Assembly: GCA_030052745.1 (NCBI GenBank)
Contig: JANBVO010000009.1
Location: forward strand, 744,001-808,000
DNA from: Pleurostoma richardsiae
Taxonomy: Eukaryota; Ascomycota; Sordariomycetes; Calosphaeriales; Pleurostomataceae
Direction: 5' to 3'
Length of the DNA: 64,000 nucleotides
The notes under the pieces were generated by a model. The model did no database searches and was not told the DNA's origin. It saw only the letters and a list, made by a program, of their open reading frames with translations. Positions 45,964 to 57,318 of the stretch are shown here, piece by piece. The translations under genes and the position numbers were made by a program. Numbering within the stretch: position 1 is the stretch's first letter; each line of letters opens with the position of its first letter.

Positions 45964-47095
45964 ATGGGCTCCGTCTCAGACACATCAATGGAGGTCCTCC
46001 AAGGCGGCAAGGCGTGGCTCAAGTGCCCGGGCCCGCGGGGCATGACCCTCGGCGAGGCGCCTATCTACCGGGCCTCAGACTCGACCCTCCACTGGGTCGA
46101 CTGCCTCTCGGAGCCGCCCGAGATGCACATCCTCAAGGTCGACCCGGAGACAGGTGACGCCCTAGGCACGGACGGCGGCAACTACCGCATCGTGCTTCTT
46201 GAGGACAGCGTCACTGTTGCCTTCTTCCGGCGGAGCACGCCGGGGAGCTACATCTGCGCCTACTTCCAGGGCGTAGCCTTCCTGGATGAGACGACAGGCA
46301 AGCTGGAGGTGCTCAAGGAGATCATCCCCACGGCGGACCGGGGTATCAGGCGGTTCAACGACGGCGGCGTCGACGCGAAGGGCCGGTTCTGGCTGGCCGA
46401 GATCGACCGCAAGGCCATGGCGTACGGGCCGAAGAACCTGCCCGCCGACTACGGCGAGCCGATCGGCCGGCTGTGGAGGTACGACCCGGACGGGAGCCTG
46501 CACTTGATGGAGAAGGGGATCATCTGCGGTAACGGGCTGGCCTGGAGCCCGGACAACAAGACTAGTAAGTTGGCCAACCTCGATGCGAGAAACAAGATCG
46601 ATCTCGTGCTAACGCAAGTGTGCAGTGTACTTCAACGACTCGGTAGCTCTCCTCGTCTACGCGTACGACTTCGACGTAGAGACCGGCAATATCTCCAATA
46701 AGCGCATCTTCATCGACAGGCGGCCGTCCTTTGGCGAGCCGGACGGCATGGTTACAGAGTAAGTTCTGTCAACCTAGGTCATCCCCCTCATTTCAGAACC
46801 AAGTTCCTATGCTCACACGCAATCCCTTTCCAGTACTGAGGGCAACCTCTGGATCGCCATGTTCGCATCTTACCGAGTCATGGTGTTTAACCCGGAGGGG
46901 AAGCAGATCAAGGACATTGTCTTTTCGTCCAAGAACATGGCCTGCACGACTTGGGGAGGCAAAAACTTCGACATCTTGTATATCGCGTCGGGAACGGATA
47001 AGAAGCTGACGGCGGAGGAGGACGAAGGCGGGCATGTGTTCCGGTACAAGCCGGCGGGCACCAAGGGCATGCCGAAGAACGAGTTTGCCGGTTGA
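45964..47095 (+). CDS. SMP-30/gluconolactonase/regucalcin-like lactonase
   Basis: Three exons (45964-46564, 46626-46758, 46834-47095) join in phase to 331 residues, the normal length for a six-bladed SMP-30 propeller. Metal-ligand positions are visible: the glutamate in LGEAPIYR near residue 33, the asparagine in CGNGLAWSPDNKT near 190 and the aspartate in FGEPDGMVTE near 240. RFNDGGVDAKGRFWLAE is a strong family signature. These enzymes hydrolyse sugar lactones or other lactones using a divalent metal. No signal peptide is seen. It is next to the C2H2 regulator and near a Gfo/Idh/MocA dehydrogenase, a combination expected when a sugar-like substrate is oxidised to a lactone and then opened. 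Confidence 0.92.
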
Positions 47096-47524
47096 GTTTC
47101 CCCTGTTCATACGATGCATGTCACGGGTGTTTTGTCAACTCATTAGTTAGACGTAAATGGGATTGATTTGTTAATCGTCAGCCCGTCGTAGACTTCGTCA
47201 CGCTGTCTCGCGCAGGAGGCATCCTAGTCCCTAGAGTAAGGTACCTTAGGGAGGGAGGCCTCTCAGACGTGGAAGCGGAAATCATAGCGTGATGACACCA
47301 GCGATCTCGGTGACGATTGCTTAGGCGAGAGGCGCTAATGTATGCAAGGAGGAGCCATTTTTAAGTTGTGGCTTCGGGTCCGTCCGACGTGGCACCTTTT
47401 CCCCGGAGGACCGCCTAACCAAGATCATCATCAACACGCAGACCGTCGGCTTCATCCTCTCTTTCTGTCTCTCGTTCTCTCCCACTCTTTGTCTCATTCC
47501 GCGAGGAGCGGCGAGCTAGCGACG
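47096..47524. other. intergenic
   Basis: Lactonase 3' flank and glycosyltransferase promoter. The leader just before the start is pyrimidine-rich (47450-47505), common in fungal promoters. The frame is open upstream to 47342, but without family resemblance. Confidence 0.5.
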
Positions 47525-48934
47525 ATGGCCCCGCCCTCCGGCGACCGCCGCCCATTCCTCCTCTTCCTCGCCCACCCCCTCACCGGGCATCTCACCCCGG
47601 CCGTCCGCGTGGCCTCGGCGCTGCACTCCCGCGGCTGGCCCGTCTTCGTGCTCGGCCCCACAGCCCACCAGGCCCGCATCGCCGCCTCCGGCGCCACCTT
47701 CTTCCCCCTCCAGGGCGACGCCGACCTCGACGACCTCGCCTACTACTCCCCGGACAACCCCAGGCCGCCCGTGCCGGACTACTACGCCCGCGACTGGCGC
47801 CAGCGCAACCTCGTCGACGTCGAGGCCCAGTGTCTCCGGCCCATCCCCGCGCAATGGGCCAGCGTCAAGGCCGCCCTGAAGGTGCTGCACGCTCGCGACC
47901 CCTCGCGGCAGGTGGTCGTCGTCTGCGAGGCCGTCTTCCACGGGCTGATGCCCCTCTTCTACGGGGCGACCCTGCCCGAGGGCGTGCCCCGGCCCCGCAG
48001 CATCTGCCTCTCCGTCACCGTCCCGCTCATCCGCAGCGTCGACCTGCCGCCCTTCGGCCCGTACAAGAGGCTGGCCTTCGACCCCTCGCCCGAGGGCCGC
48101 GCCCGCAACGCCGCCGCCTGGGAGCGCTGGGACGAGCGCCGGGCCCCGTTGCGGCGCATGCTGGACGAGAAGCTGCTGGAGGCCGGCGCGGCGCGCGGCG
48201 TGGATGGGAGCTTCCTGGCCGGCGCGAACTACCTGTGCCATGATATCGTCCTGCAGCTCGGCGTGCCGGGCTTCTTCTACCCGCGCAGCGACTGGCCGGC
48301 CAAGTTCCGGTTCGCGGGCATCATCCTCGCCGCGCAGCCGCCCCCCGGCGGGTGGGGCAACCTGCCGGCGTGGTGGGACGACGTCCTCTCCGCGGCCGAC
48401 CCGCTAGACGGAAGCCGGAGGAAGAAGGTTGTCGTGGTGGCGCAGGGCACGGTGGAGTTCGACCCGCACGACCTCATCATCCCGACCATCCGGGCGCTAG
48501 CTGGACGGACAGACGACGTGCTCGTCGTGGCCATCCTAGGCCGGCGGGGCGCCACGCTGCCCCCGAACGAGGCGCTGCCGGCCAACGTGCGGGTCGCCGA
48601 CTACCTCTCCTACGAGGCGGTACTCCCGCACGCGGACGTGTGGGTGCACAACGCTGGTTACGGCGCGGTGACGCACGGGATCGCGCACGGGGTGCCGATG
48701 GTGGTGGCGGGCGAGGGCCAGGATAAGCCGGAGAACGCGCGGCGGGTGGCGTACTCGAGGATCGGGATCGACCTGGACACGGGCAGGCCGGGAGCGGAGG
48801 CGGTGAGGAAGGCGGTGGAGGAGGTTCTAGCGGATGGGAAGTTCAGGGAGAGGGTAGAGGAGCTCAGGGCCGAGGCCGAAGCGTTAGACTGCTTCGACTG
48901 CGTGGAGAGGGCGGTGACAGAGCTTACGGAGTGA
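47525..48934 (+). CDS. GT1 family UDP-glycosyltransferase (MGT-like)
   Basis: An intronless gene of 469 residues with very GC-rich codon use. The N-terminal acceptor domain begins with FLLFLAHPLTGHLTPAVRVA, with the histidine usually acting as catalytic base. The donor-binding region is VWVHNAGYGAVTHGIAHGVP followed by GEGQDKPENARRVAY, the HxGxG and DKPE pattern of macrolide-glycosyltransferase-like GT1 enzymes. The start MAPPSGDRRP was chosen because it is immediately in front of the first beta strand. It should transfer a sugar from a nucleotide sugar to a small molecule; donor and acceptor are unknown. It follows the lactonase on the same strand. Its promoter lacks the inverted repeat, so it may or may not belong to the cluster. 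Confidence 0.92.
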   Translation: MAPPSGDRRPFLLFLAHPLTGHLTPAVRVASALHSRGWPVFVLGPTAHQARIAASGATFFPLQGDADLDDLAYYSPDNPRPPVPDYYARDWRQRNLVDVEAQCLRPIPAQWASVKAALKVLHARDPSRQVVVVCEAVFHGLMPLFYGATLPEGVPRPRSICLSVTVPLIRSVDLPPFGPYKRLAFDPSPEGRARNAAAWERWDERRAPLRRMLDEKLLEAGAARGVDGSFLAGANYLCHDIVLQLGVPGFFYPRSDWPAKFRFAGIILAAQPPPGGWGNLPAWWDDVLSAADPLDGSRRKKVVVVAQGTVEFDPHDLIIPTIRALAGRTDDVLVVAILGRRGATLPPNEALPANVRVADYLSYEAVLPHADVWVHNAGYGAVTHGIAHGVPMVVAGEGQDKPENARRVAYSRIGIDLDTGRPGAEAVRKAVEEVLADGKFRERVEELRAEAEALDCFDCVERAVTELTE

Positions 48935-49044
48935 CGCGTGGCCGGAAGCATTGTACAGGAGGGGAAAATAGGGCCGGTATAGACTAGAAAGGCAGATCGG
49001 AATGCTGGATTCATAGAATTTGCCGTGTATGAAGGGTATCATGT

Positions 49045-50035
49045 CTATAGAAATGATGACACTAAGAGTAAGGACAAAGCCGCCATGGGCCGGCTGATAC
49101 TACTTGCTGCGCTGGTTGACCCGCCGCCTGATCCCGACGCCGACTGCGCACTCGCCGTTCCCGTCTCAGTTACTGCCGCCGTGCCTGTGACGGTCTCGTC
49201 GCCAGTCGACGCGGGCGATGCCGTGAGCTCAACAGTCGATTCACCCGTCGCAGCCGGACTCGAGCCGGTCGTGGCCGTCGGCACCCCGGTGATGGATGCT
49301 ACGTCGCCGGAGCAGGCGCGCACCATCTCCCAGCCCTCATCAAACTCCTGCTCCCACCAGTCGGAGATGGGGCCGAGGTAGTAGTAGTTGAAGGAGTAAT
49401 GAGAGCCGGGCATGTCGTGCGCATTAGTATAGAAGTCGACCATACAGGTGTCGTTGCAGCCGAAGTCCAGTGTCACGGAACTATCAATGAAATGGCAATA
49501 TCCCGTGCTGGGTATCGGTTTTGGTCAGTACAATAGGGGCACCGGCAAGTGAGCCGTGCATAAAATGCATCCTAGCTGTATTGGGGATGACGGGCAAAAA
49601 AACTCACTCATTATTCCGGCACGCCTGCGCGAAGGAGTATTGAAAGACCTCGCCCACCACCTCGACCGGGTCCTTAGGCACGCCGCTGTTGCCCTCCGCC
49701 TCCTTAGCGAGGTCACCGGGCTGGTTGCAGGCAGCCTTGACGCCGGCTACGTAGGCGTCCAGCGCGTCGCTGCACGTCTGGACGCACATGCGGTCGTAGT
49801 CGTCGACCGTTGGGTCGAATGCCGGGCGCATAGACGCCACGATTCCCAACAAAGTGTCATCGCAGTCGATCTCGGCGCTGTACGCGTCCTTGCAGGCCTG
49901 AGACGTCGTGTTGGCGAGGTCGGTCGTGGTGTAGTCCCAGTCCGGGCCGCTGACGTCGAGGCTGAAGGACGCCGCACGGTGAGCGACGAGTGTCAGCAGC
50001 AGCGCAAGCAGCGCCGCACGGGAGATGAAGCCCAT
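49045..50035 (-). CDS. secreted cysteine-rich protein with probable GPI anchor
   Basis: Two exons (50035-49608 and 49507-49045) join in phase 2 to 296 residues. A signal peptide (MGFISRAALLALLLTLVAHR) comes first. The body has eight or more cysteines, with QACKDAYSAEIDCDDTLLGI, RMCVQTCSDALDAY, AACNQPGDLAKEAE and YSFAQACRNN. This pattern is that of the cysteine-containing spacers found between LysM domains in fungal LysM proteins, but I see no LysM itself. The segment SFNYYYLGPISDWWEQEFDE fits the same family. A Ser/Thr/Gly-rich stretch ends in a hydrophobic tail (PMAALSLLLVSSFL), as for GPI attachment. It is probably displayed at the cell wall. The ATG at 50044 is an alternative start. Confidence 0.8.
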
Positions 50036-50715
50036 CGCAGGCATGGAGGTGGTAGTTAGGAGACCTGAAGCCGTACAGGTCGTGAAAACGAGAGACGAAA
50101 GCCTAGGCCGACAAATTTCGGCACCTTGGCCCATGCGTACCGTAATTTAAGCTTGTTGTACCCGCTGTTCCGAACCTCCGGCCCCTGCAGACAGGGGCGG
50201 GTCACGCTAACTAAGCCCGAATGATAGGGGCACGCTATGGATGTCGGAGGTGGGACTACGACAATGCGAAATGCTTGATATTGCTGAGCAGAGAACAATA
50301 CAGTATCTATACAAAGCTATCTATGGATAGTTGGAGTGATAATTCACGATACTTGGCTATACGCCGGCGAGGAGGCCGATGGTAGCACGTGTGGAAACCC
50401 ACGAGATGGAGGGCCCGCAAGGAGAACATCATAATGTAAGTGGCCTCACCGTCAGAGCTAATCTCGAGAGAACTATGGGTCTAAGCTTAGATGGCAGCCT
50501 CATCCAGAGTAAATGGTCCGGTTCCAGTTTGATGGAAAACAAGTGCTTGCCTCCCGCCACCCTGCAAGAGGTGAAGAGCTTGGTCTGCAAGGAAGAGATG
50601 CCAAGTTGCCGAACCCGCCGGAAGTGCTTGAAAGGCTCGATACAACCAGCATTGCAACTGCGAATGTACATGGGTAATGCGGTGAATTGTGGCTCTTGTA
50701 ACCCCCCATATCTAA
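50036..50715. other. intergenic
   Basis: Promoter of the secreted protein gene and 3' flank of the next candidate. Open frames on both strands here are unsupported. Confidence 0.45.
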
Positions 50716-51120
50716 CTAAGATTTCGTCATTGCCTTTCCGTCCGCTGCTGCGTGTAGTTCAGCCACTCTCCGTAGAATTCGTCGCGCACAGTTGGTTCTT
50801 GATAACGAAGTTGTCAAGTCCCGTGTCACAGCCGTAGCATTGACACATCTAAGTAGCTTCGTCAGCAAAGCGAGGCTTTTCCAGCATGAACAGTGGCGCC
50901 TTGCCTCCGTCCGTCCTCCATCAGTACATTGGAAGATATCGGCGGCATTGGTGGAATTTCCTCGCCATCCCATGATGATTCCGTTCCAACAGGCGCTCGA
51001 GTCTATCACGTCTCTGCAGGGATTGATTTCGCAAGGGCCCGGGTCTCTCTTGATGACAAGGCAGAAGCTCATCGGGATCAGAAGTCCGAGATAAAGAACA
51101 TTGAAGAATAGGTGCATCAT
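50716..51120 (-). CDS. possible small secreted cysteine-rich protein
   Basis: A 134-codon frame starts with a strong signal peptide (MMHLFFNVLYLGLLIPMSFC) and continues with cysteine-rich sequence (GPCEINPCRDVIDSSACWNG, DIFQCTDGG, HCSCWKSLALL). This resembles small secreted proteins of plant-associated and soil ascomycetes. From about 50848 downward a second frame reads CQCYGCDTGLDNFVIKNQLC, which looks more protein-like than the end of the first frame. The natural product may therefore switch frame through an intron I could not place in phase, or the gene may carry a frameshift. Function unknown. Confidence 0.45.
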   Translation of the reverse strand: MMHLFFNVLYLGLLIPMSFCLVIKRDPGPCEINPCRDVIDSSACWNGIIMGWRGNSTNAADIFQCTDGGRTEARRHCSCWKSLALLTKLLRCVNATAVTRDLTTSLSRTNCARRILRRVAELHAAADGKAMTKS

Positions 51121-51628
51121 GAACTCGACGCAGCGCGGAAAGGTCGAGAGATTGTAGAGACAGGGGAATGATACTTCGAGAAGAGGTCATAGAATGCTAG
51201 GAAAGTCTTTTATCCCATCGCCCATTCTCCTGCCTGGCCCAGGCTTCATAATCTCCATGTTAATTGCAGGCCGTGATTGATTCTCTGGACCAATCTCGGT
51301 CCTCCATCGTTTACTTAGCATATTGACCCCTACCGTTGCCGAATTGTTTGTGCCGGGACCGGCTGTATGCACCCTGTGATCGAGCCGGTAGTTGCAATCG
51401 CTCATTTAAACGCTCTATGACAAGTTTACTAGACGATTCTTGATTGTCGGTCACTGTACTCGAGATTTGGAGGTGTTCTAGTCGTTCTCATGGGGCGTTT
51501 CATCACTTCAACAGCATCATCCCGGTTCATCCGAGCTATGGTATGGCAAAGGGGTATATCCGTTATTAGAAAGTAAGAGAAGGAGCGCTTGAATAGTAAG
51601 AAAGAATGCCTTAGACGCTCAATCCGGG
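51121..51628. other. intergenic
   Basis: Promoter of the small secreted candidate and 3' flank of the AAA ATPase gene. Nothing recognised. Confidence 0.5.
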
Positions 51629-54600
51629 TCACATGCCGCCCCTTTCCCGGCGTCTCCGCTGTTGCAGCTTCGCCAACTCAAGCTCCAACTTCAATTGCTG
51701 CACCTTGATGTCGTCATCATCTCCTAGAGCCGCAGGCTCCTCAGTCAGGCCCTCATCGCTATCCTCCTCAGTGCTCGACGTATCCATGATACTCAGCGGG
51801 TTCTTGCCCGGGAACTTGACCTTCTTCGTCCCCTTCAGGGACGACCTGAGCTCATTGTACCCGTTGTTGTATGACACTGGGATGCTGTCACGCCGGATCT
51901 CCTCCCGTGCCGCTAGCACGCTGTGCGCATCCTGCGAGTCAATGCCGTAGATGCTACCCATGTACTCTTCGAACAGCGCGCTCGTCTCGGCCACGCGGTT
52001 GAAATGCTTCGCCCGCAGCACAGGTCGCGACGATCTGCTGCCCTTTTCTCCGGCCTGCTGACCCTGCTGCGACTTCTGGTGCGAGTAGTCCCAGTGGGCC
52101 AGGGCGATGGCCGTCTGGAAGGCGTTGCGGATCTGGCGGCCGTTCCAGTGGCGGGCGCCGCGCTTCTCGTTCTCGGTCCACAGCAGCCGGTAGAAGCCGC
52201 GGATTTCCTCCTCATTGACGTCGATGTTCATACGATAGGCCCGGACGCGCGCCAGGTTGCGCTCCCAGATCTTCTCCGAGGGTGTCTGCTCCAGCTTCGG
52301 GTAGAAGAGGCAGACATGGATACGCGACTTGAAAGCCTCGTCGAGTTCGCCCACGCGGTTGGAGGTGAGAATGATGACACCCGAGTAGTACTCGAGAACT
52401 CTTAGGAACACTGTGGCACGAAGTGTCAGCCCCTGACTTCTAGACGAGTGGAGGTGATGAGGTATCCTATGGCTTACCTGCTACGTAGCTATTCCTCATG
52501 TTTTCTCCCTTTTCTCGCTTCGAAAGGAACACGTCCGCTTCATCGAGAAGCAGGACACACCTCCACTTATCGGCCAAGGCGCAGAACCTCTCTAGTGCCT
52601 TCTCAACTGACTTGGGATCGCCCTGCAGATCGCCGCACGTGATGGGCAGCAACGGTCGATGTAGCTCGGCGGCGACACACTCCGCAGTTGAAGTCTTCCC
52701 GACGCCCGGCGGGCCATGCAGAAGGATGATGAGTCCTCTTCCCTTACCCTGAACGACGTCGAAGGAGTAGTCGCCTTCCGTCTTGGCCTCGTCGGGGGTC
52801 TTCTTGTCGGTATAATGCTTCACCAGCGCCTGTAGCAGCTTCTTGTGACCCTTTGGGAGGACGAGGTCTTCAAACCTGGTCCTCTTCGCGCTCTGCGATG
52901 CACCGTCCTCGTCCAAGTCCGTCAGCAGCGCTGCCTTCAGGGGCAGCCACTTGCGGCTGAGCATCGCGTATCCATACACTCGCGGGCTAAGGAGGCTAAT
53001 GTAGTCGTCGGACATGTTCTGGGACGAGATGGGCCGTAGGTCGAGCAGGTCGGTGTTGCTGACGTAGTCACTCCGCCGGTCGACATCAATGATTGAGTCG
53101 TCAAATATGTCGGTCACCCATTCGTCTCCAGCCTTTTCCGGAAGCTTGTCGAACACCTCACCTCGCTCTGCTGCCGTCGGCGCTGACAAGACACTGTGAC
53201 CAAACTGGAATGCGAACCGCCTCTCGCCGGTCTGGAAGTGGTTTATGCCCGATGCTTGGTCTACCATGACATCTGAATCGACCTGTCGTACCAGGAGAAT
53301 CAGCAAAGAGGTATCCTTGCAGTGCTTTAGGTAAGGTAGGAAACACTTACATCTTGGGCGTTGACCTCGAAGTAGTCCCAGTACTTTGATCTTCTCCCTT
53401 GAGCCTCCCTGATGCTCTCACCCCTGTACCGCTGATGGCATCCACCCGCGACGCTGATGACCTTCTTGCCCCTCTCTAACAGGAACTGCAGCATCTCTTC
53501 GTAGTGCGCGTCGAACACGGCTGGATAGACGTCCAGGGACCTGATATTCTTCTTTCCTGGAAACGCTGGGATGACAAATCGCTTCGGCTTCGGCCCGAGA
53601 GACTGGCCATCGCAATCAACGTAGGCGCAGTCAATGATGAAAGGCGTCAATCGGGACGCGGACGTCGTGAGGAACTTGTTGCGCATCTCCGTCTCCGACT
53701 CTGAGTTCCAGGCCCGTTCGGGCCGATTGTTCTTCTGGTAGACCTTGCCGGGGTCATAGTTCAGCCGGCCGCCTGTGACATGCAGCACCCGGTATGCCTG
53801 CAGCATCTCGCGGCCCTCGCGCTTTGTAGAGAAGAGGAGATCCCCGGGAGTGAAGAGATACCAGAGCAGCTCGAATCCGATGCTCGTGATGGTGCGTTCC
53901 CGGATCTGCGACTTGACGGTGAAGATCTCCTCCATGTCTTTATCCATAAAGTCAACGACGCATCTCAGCTCGTCCCGTCTCCGTGTAGCTAGCCTGGCTT
54001 GTGCTGTAGCCTTCTCGGGATCTGGGTCACCAGTGAGCTTTGATTGGCACTCGCTGTATTGCGCCTCCGCGGTCACCATCGCTTGCCGGATCTTCTGTTC
54101 ATGGACCGCGAGGTACTTGAACGGCCACACCAGTACATTTGACGGCTCGCCGATGGGCTCTGCAGTGATCTCCGAGAGAGCCTCAAGCAGGTATTTGCTG
54201 TTGATAGCCAACCGCTGCGGACGGCCGCCGGTATCAATGCCCGGCGTCGTTGATGATCCTCGGTAGGAGACCAGCAGTGTGCCCACCTCCGGGATGACGG
54301 TGCGCTTCTTCTTCACGAGCCTCCATTGGTGTTGAAGCATGCGCGTGACTCGCGGCACCATTCCGTCGCCTTGGTCATCTTCGTTCTTCCTACCATGGTG
54401 CTTAGAAAAGAGATAATGGCATAGCTAGGCAATAGAGAACGCACCCTGCGTCTTTCTTCAGTTCGTCAAACTTCTCCTCAAGGGTAGCAAGCCGCTTTTC
54501 GAGGAGAATGATGAATTTTGCCTGCTCGATGACGATATTACCGTGGCCCTCGCGGACCTTTTCATTGTCATCTAGGACATCGCTTTCTGCGTAGGTGTCC

Positions 54601-54674
54601 TCGCTCGGCGACAGCCTCCCCGTCTTGTCGGCGAGTCCGCGGTACGGGCGCCCTTGGACAACGGCATCGGCCAT
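51629..54674 (-). CDS. large fungal AAA-type ATPase
   Basis: Four exons (54674-54445, 54389-53351, 53282-52478, 52410-51629) join in phase to 951 residues. Residues 1-75 include a predicted coiled coil (FIILLEKRLATLEEKFDELK). The middle (about 80-420) matches the uncharacterised N-terminal domain of this ATPase group (VLVWPFKYLAVHEQKIRQAM, FELLWYLFTPGDLLFSTKRE). The AAA core has Walker A HGPPGVGKTST near residue 616, Walker B VLLLDEADVF near 680 and sensor 1 VIILTSNR. An arginine-rich segment and an acidic then basic coiled tail (KLELELAKLQQRRRRERGG) close the protein. The nucleotide-binding residues are intact. The group is widespread in filamentous fungi and has no settled function. It is divergent from a DUF7708 gene 600 bp away. 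Confidence 0.92.
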
Positions 54675-55275
54675 CTTCTCTGACCTTTTTTGAAGTATGA
54701 GGGCAGGATCGCAAAATAGTCCGAAAGTTCGGGGACCGCCGCTATACGTAAGCACACATGGTGGCTGCCCGCCTACATCAAGGCCCAAGGTGCGGAGTTA
54801 TCAGGCTGCATCGAAGCGCCTCAGCAGGACATGACCCCATGTCATTTCCGACCAATCCCACCCACCAAGAAGAGATACTTGCAGTTACGACGGTACATAA
54901 ACACTCATCGGGAATAACTAATACTTAATTGAAATAGAGGGTGGCAGGGTGGGGAGACTGGGAGCGACGCGGAGGTACCTTGGGGGCCGCTTGGGGGCCG
55001 GAAACTGGGGGTGCTGCGTAAGAGCCATGACTGCGCCCCCTCGTTTCCAGCTCCTGAGACAGAACTGCACCACAGCCACAACTGCGTTGACGGTTGCGAG
55101 CGACTGTGATTAGGCTGTGCTGAGCCACCGGCTGCCTCTCATGCTGACGTAGCTGGACATGAAGGTATTCAGAGTCAGAATCTCGAAGTTGACATTAGCG
55201 ATTACCTGATCACGTCCTCAGGTTCAATCGCTAACTTTCAAGGAGCATCACAAGTTTCGAGATACAGTCTTTTTC
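54675..55275. other. divergent promoter of AAA ATPase and DUF7708 gene
   Basis: 601 bp separate the start codons. A G-rich patch with ggtggcagggtggggagac lies near 54941. No clear TATA box or inverted repeat was seen. Confidence 0.5.
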
Positions 55276-57318
55276 ATGGCACCAGCCTCTCCTCCGAAAT
55301 TGATGGCACTTGTGGGAACTCAACCGCCCGCCACCTTTGGCAATCAGGCCGTGGCTGAGACGTACGGCGCGGTCACGGAACATTGCCCGTATAATGACGA
55401 GATCGATGTACAGAAAGACAGCTTCCGACAAGCCTTGGCTCTATATCAAGAGAAAACGGCGGGAACCAAATACTCAAGCGTCCTCAACATTGACAGTGCA
55501 CATTCGTGGGAGGAGGTTCTCGTTTCTGTTGATAACGCAGCGAAGATGTACAAAGATCCTCGTGGGACTTGGGGCCGTATTCGCAGGGCCTTCCGACGCG
55601 TTGGGAACACGAAATCCGTGCTTGAGCCATGGATGCAGCTCCTACCGTCGCAGTCGGAATACTTCTCTATACTATGTGGCGGACTGAAGCTTATCTACAC
55701 TGTCCGTGCCTCTATCTCGCTCGGTGGTTCCGAAGTAACATTGTTGACTAAGTGTCGTTAGGCCGCTGCGCGTCTGGAGGACCTGAGAGAAGAGATCTAC
55801 CGAGCTCTAGAGGAGCTTCCGTCTCTGCTCTCGATCACCTACAGAGCAGTTGACATTTTCACCAAATCCGAAAGGCTTCAGGAGGCAAGCATAGAACTCT
55901 ATGTGGCAACACTTGGCCTATTGGAGCATATTGTCAACTGGTTTACTGAACGAGCAGCTAGTAAGTTGTCTCTTGACTCCTATCTTCCACGTTCGGAGTT
56001 GACAGCTCATCTTCAGAGAAGGTGCTGAAGAGCTTCCTCAAACAAGAGGCATACCAGCGGGAACTCGGCGACAAAGTCCAGTCTGTGAGAATCGCCGCAA
56101 AACGGTTCGACCAGGAGGCCCACCTCTGCTCATACAGACATCTTATAGATGCGCGGTTTGACATCAAGGCCCACACGAAACTCACGCGAGAAAACCACGA
56201 CGATCTTCTTGCTGAATTTTCCCGCCTAGGAGAAATAACAGGGCAGCAGAACGCGTCTCTTGCGTCTCTGATCGCTGATAAGAACTCAGCAAACAACCAG
56301 ATGATTCAGATGATGGCCCAGCGAGTTCTGGGGATTGAGGCAGCCATCGCCCAGCTAACTCAAACGAGGTTGTCTCAGCAGACGCTGAACATTCTAAACT
56401 TCACACCGAGAATGACCGTTGGTGCCGTTCTGCCTGCCAATGCTCTTCCTCCCAACGAAGGTGCCTTTGGTAGCTGTAAGACTTTTCGGGAAGTTTGTTT
56501 CTTCTATGTTACTAACTCGGATTGTAGCAAGTTTTCATCGCCTACAGCCTAGCGACAGTGTCTATCGCAGCATAGACTTGACACACGTTGAGAGAGACTT
56601 AAGTCTGAATAGCAAACCTATTGAAGCGGTGCCACGAGCTACGCAGGACAGAACCGTATTTGCTGTCCTCTCGCCGCAGTTTCAGTCGTGGATGGCTTCT
56701 CCACTCTCGGAATTCATCTTCATGAACTTCAACACCCCGTCCGCACCCTCTCCAAACCCCTCGGCATACCTCTGTGCTTGTCTCGTAAGCGCGGTACGGC
56801 AGGCACCTGCCGCCGTCGTGTCTCTCAGCTTCTTCTGCCGCGAGCACAAGAGTGTTGGCGACGCATACTATGGCGCTACGGGTATGATGAGAAGTCTGAT
56901 CGCACAGTTGATGGCTCAAAGACCGAATCTCAGAAACCCATATTCGAACAGTGAGGAAGAAAGCTCCGTCACTGACCTCTGCATCACATTCGAAACCCTC
57001 CTCCTTCAGCTCCGGCCACAAGACTTGGCTTTCTGCGTTGTAGATTGCATCAACTGCTACGAGGATAACGAACGACTGTGTCCTGAGTTTGAGGAAACTC
57101 TCGAGACGCTGCTAAACCTCCAGTCGAGGACACGAGTGGGAGGTTGTGCATTCAAACTCCTCCTAGCCTGTCCGTGGAACAGCCACCGGATGGTCAGGCT
57201 GGTACCTGAACAGGAACGGGCCGTTGTGTGGCTGCCGGCAAAGGTTCCCTCGCAAGGAGGCCTTACTGGGACGAAATGGAAGGCCCTGATGGAGAAGAAT
57301 TTCAGTTTTCTAAGATAG
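55276..57318 (+). CDS. DUF7708-type protein with P-loop-less NACHT-like region
   Basis: Four exons (55276-55701, 55762-55960, 56017-56475, 56528-57318) join in phase to 624 residues. The first 220 residues match the DUF7708 helical domain seen at the front of fungal NACHT/NLR-like proteins (AHSWEEVLVSVDNAAKMYKD, EYFSILCGGLKLIYTAAARL). A helical region follows (about 220-350). The C-terminal third has SFFCREHKSVGDAYYGATGM, SLIAQLMAQRP and AFCVVDCINCYED, which resemble NTPase-associated segments, but no Walker A is present. The last intron has two possible phase-1 donors (56470 and 56476); the GTAAGA one is preferred. Members are suspected to act in fungal non-self recognition; that is inference. 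Confidence 0.78.

Noticed and set aside
47516-48241. Long antisense frame (241 codons) over the glycosyltransferase gene
   Set aside because: A shadow of a GC-rich gene; composition is low-complexity Gly/Val/Glu.
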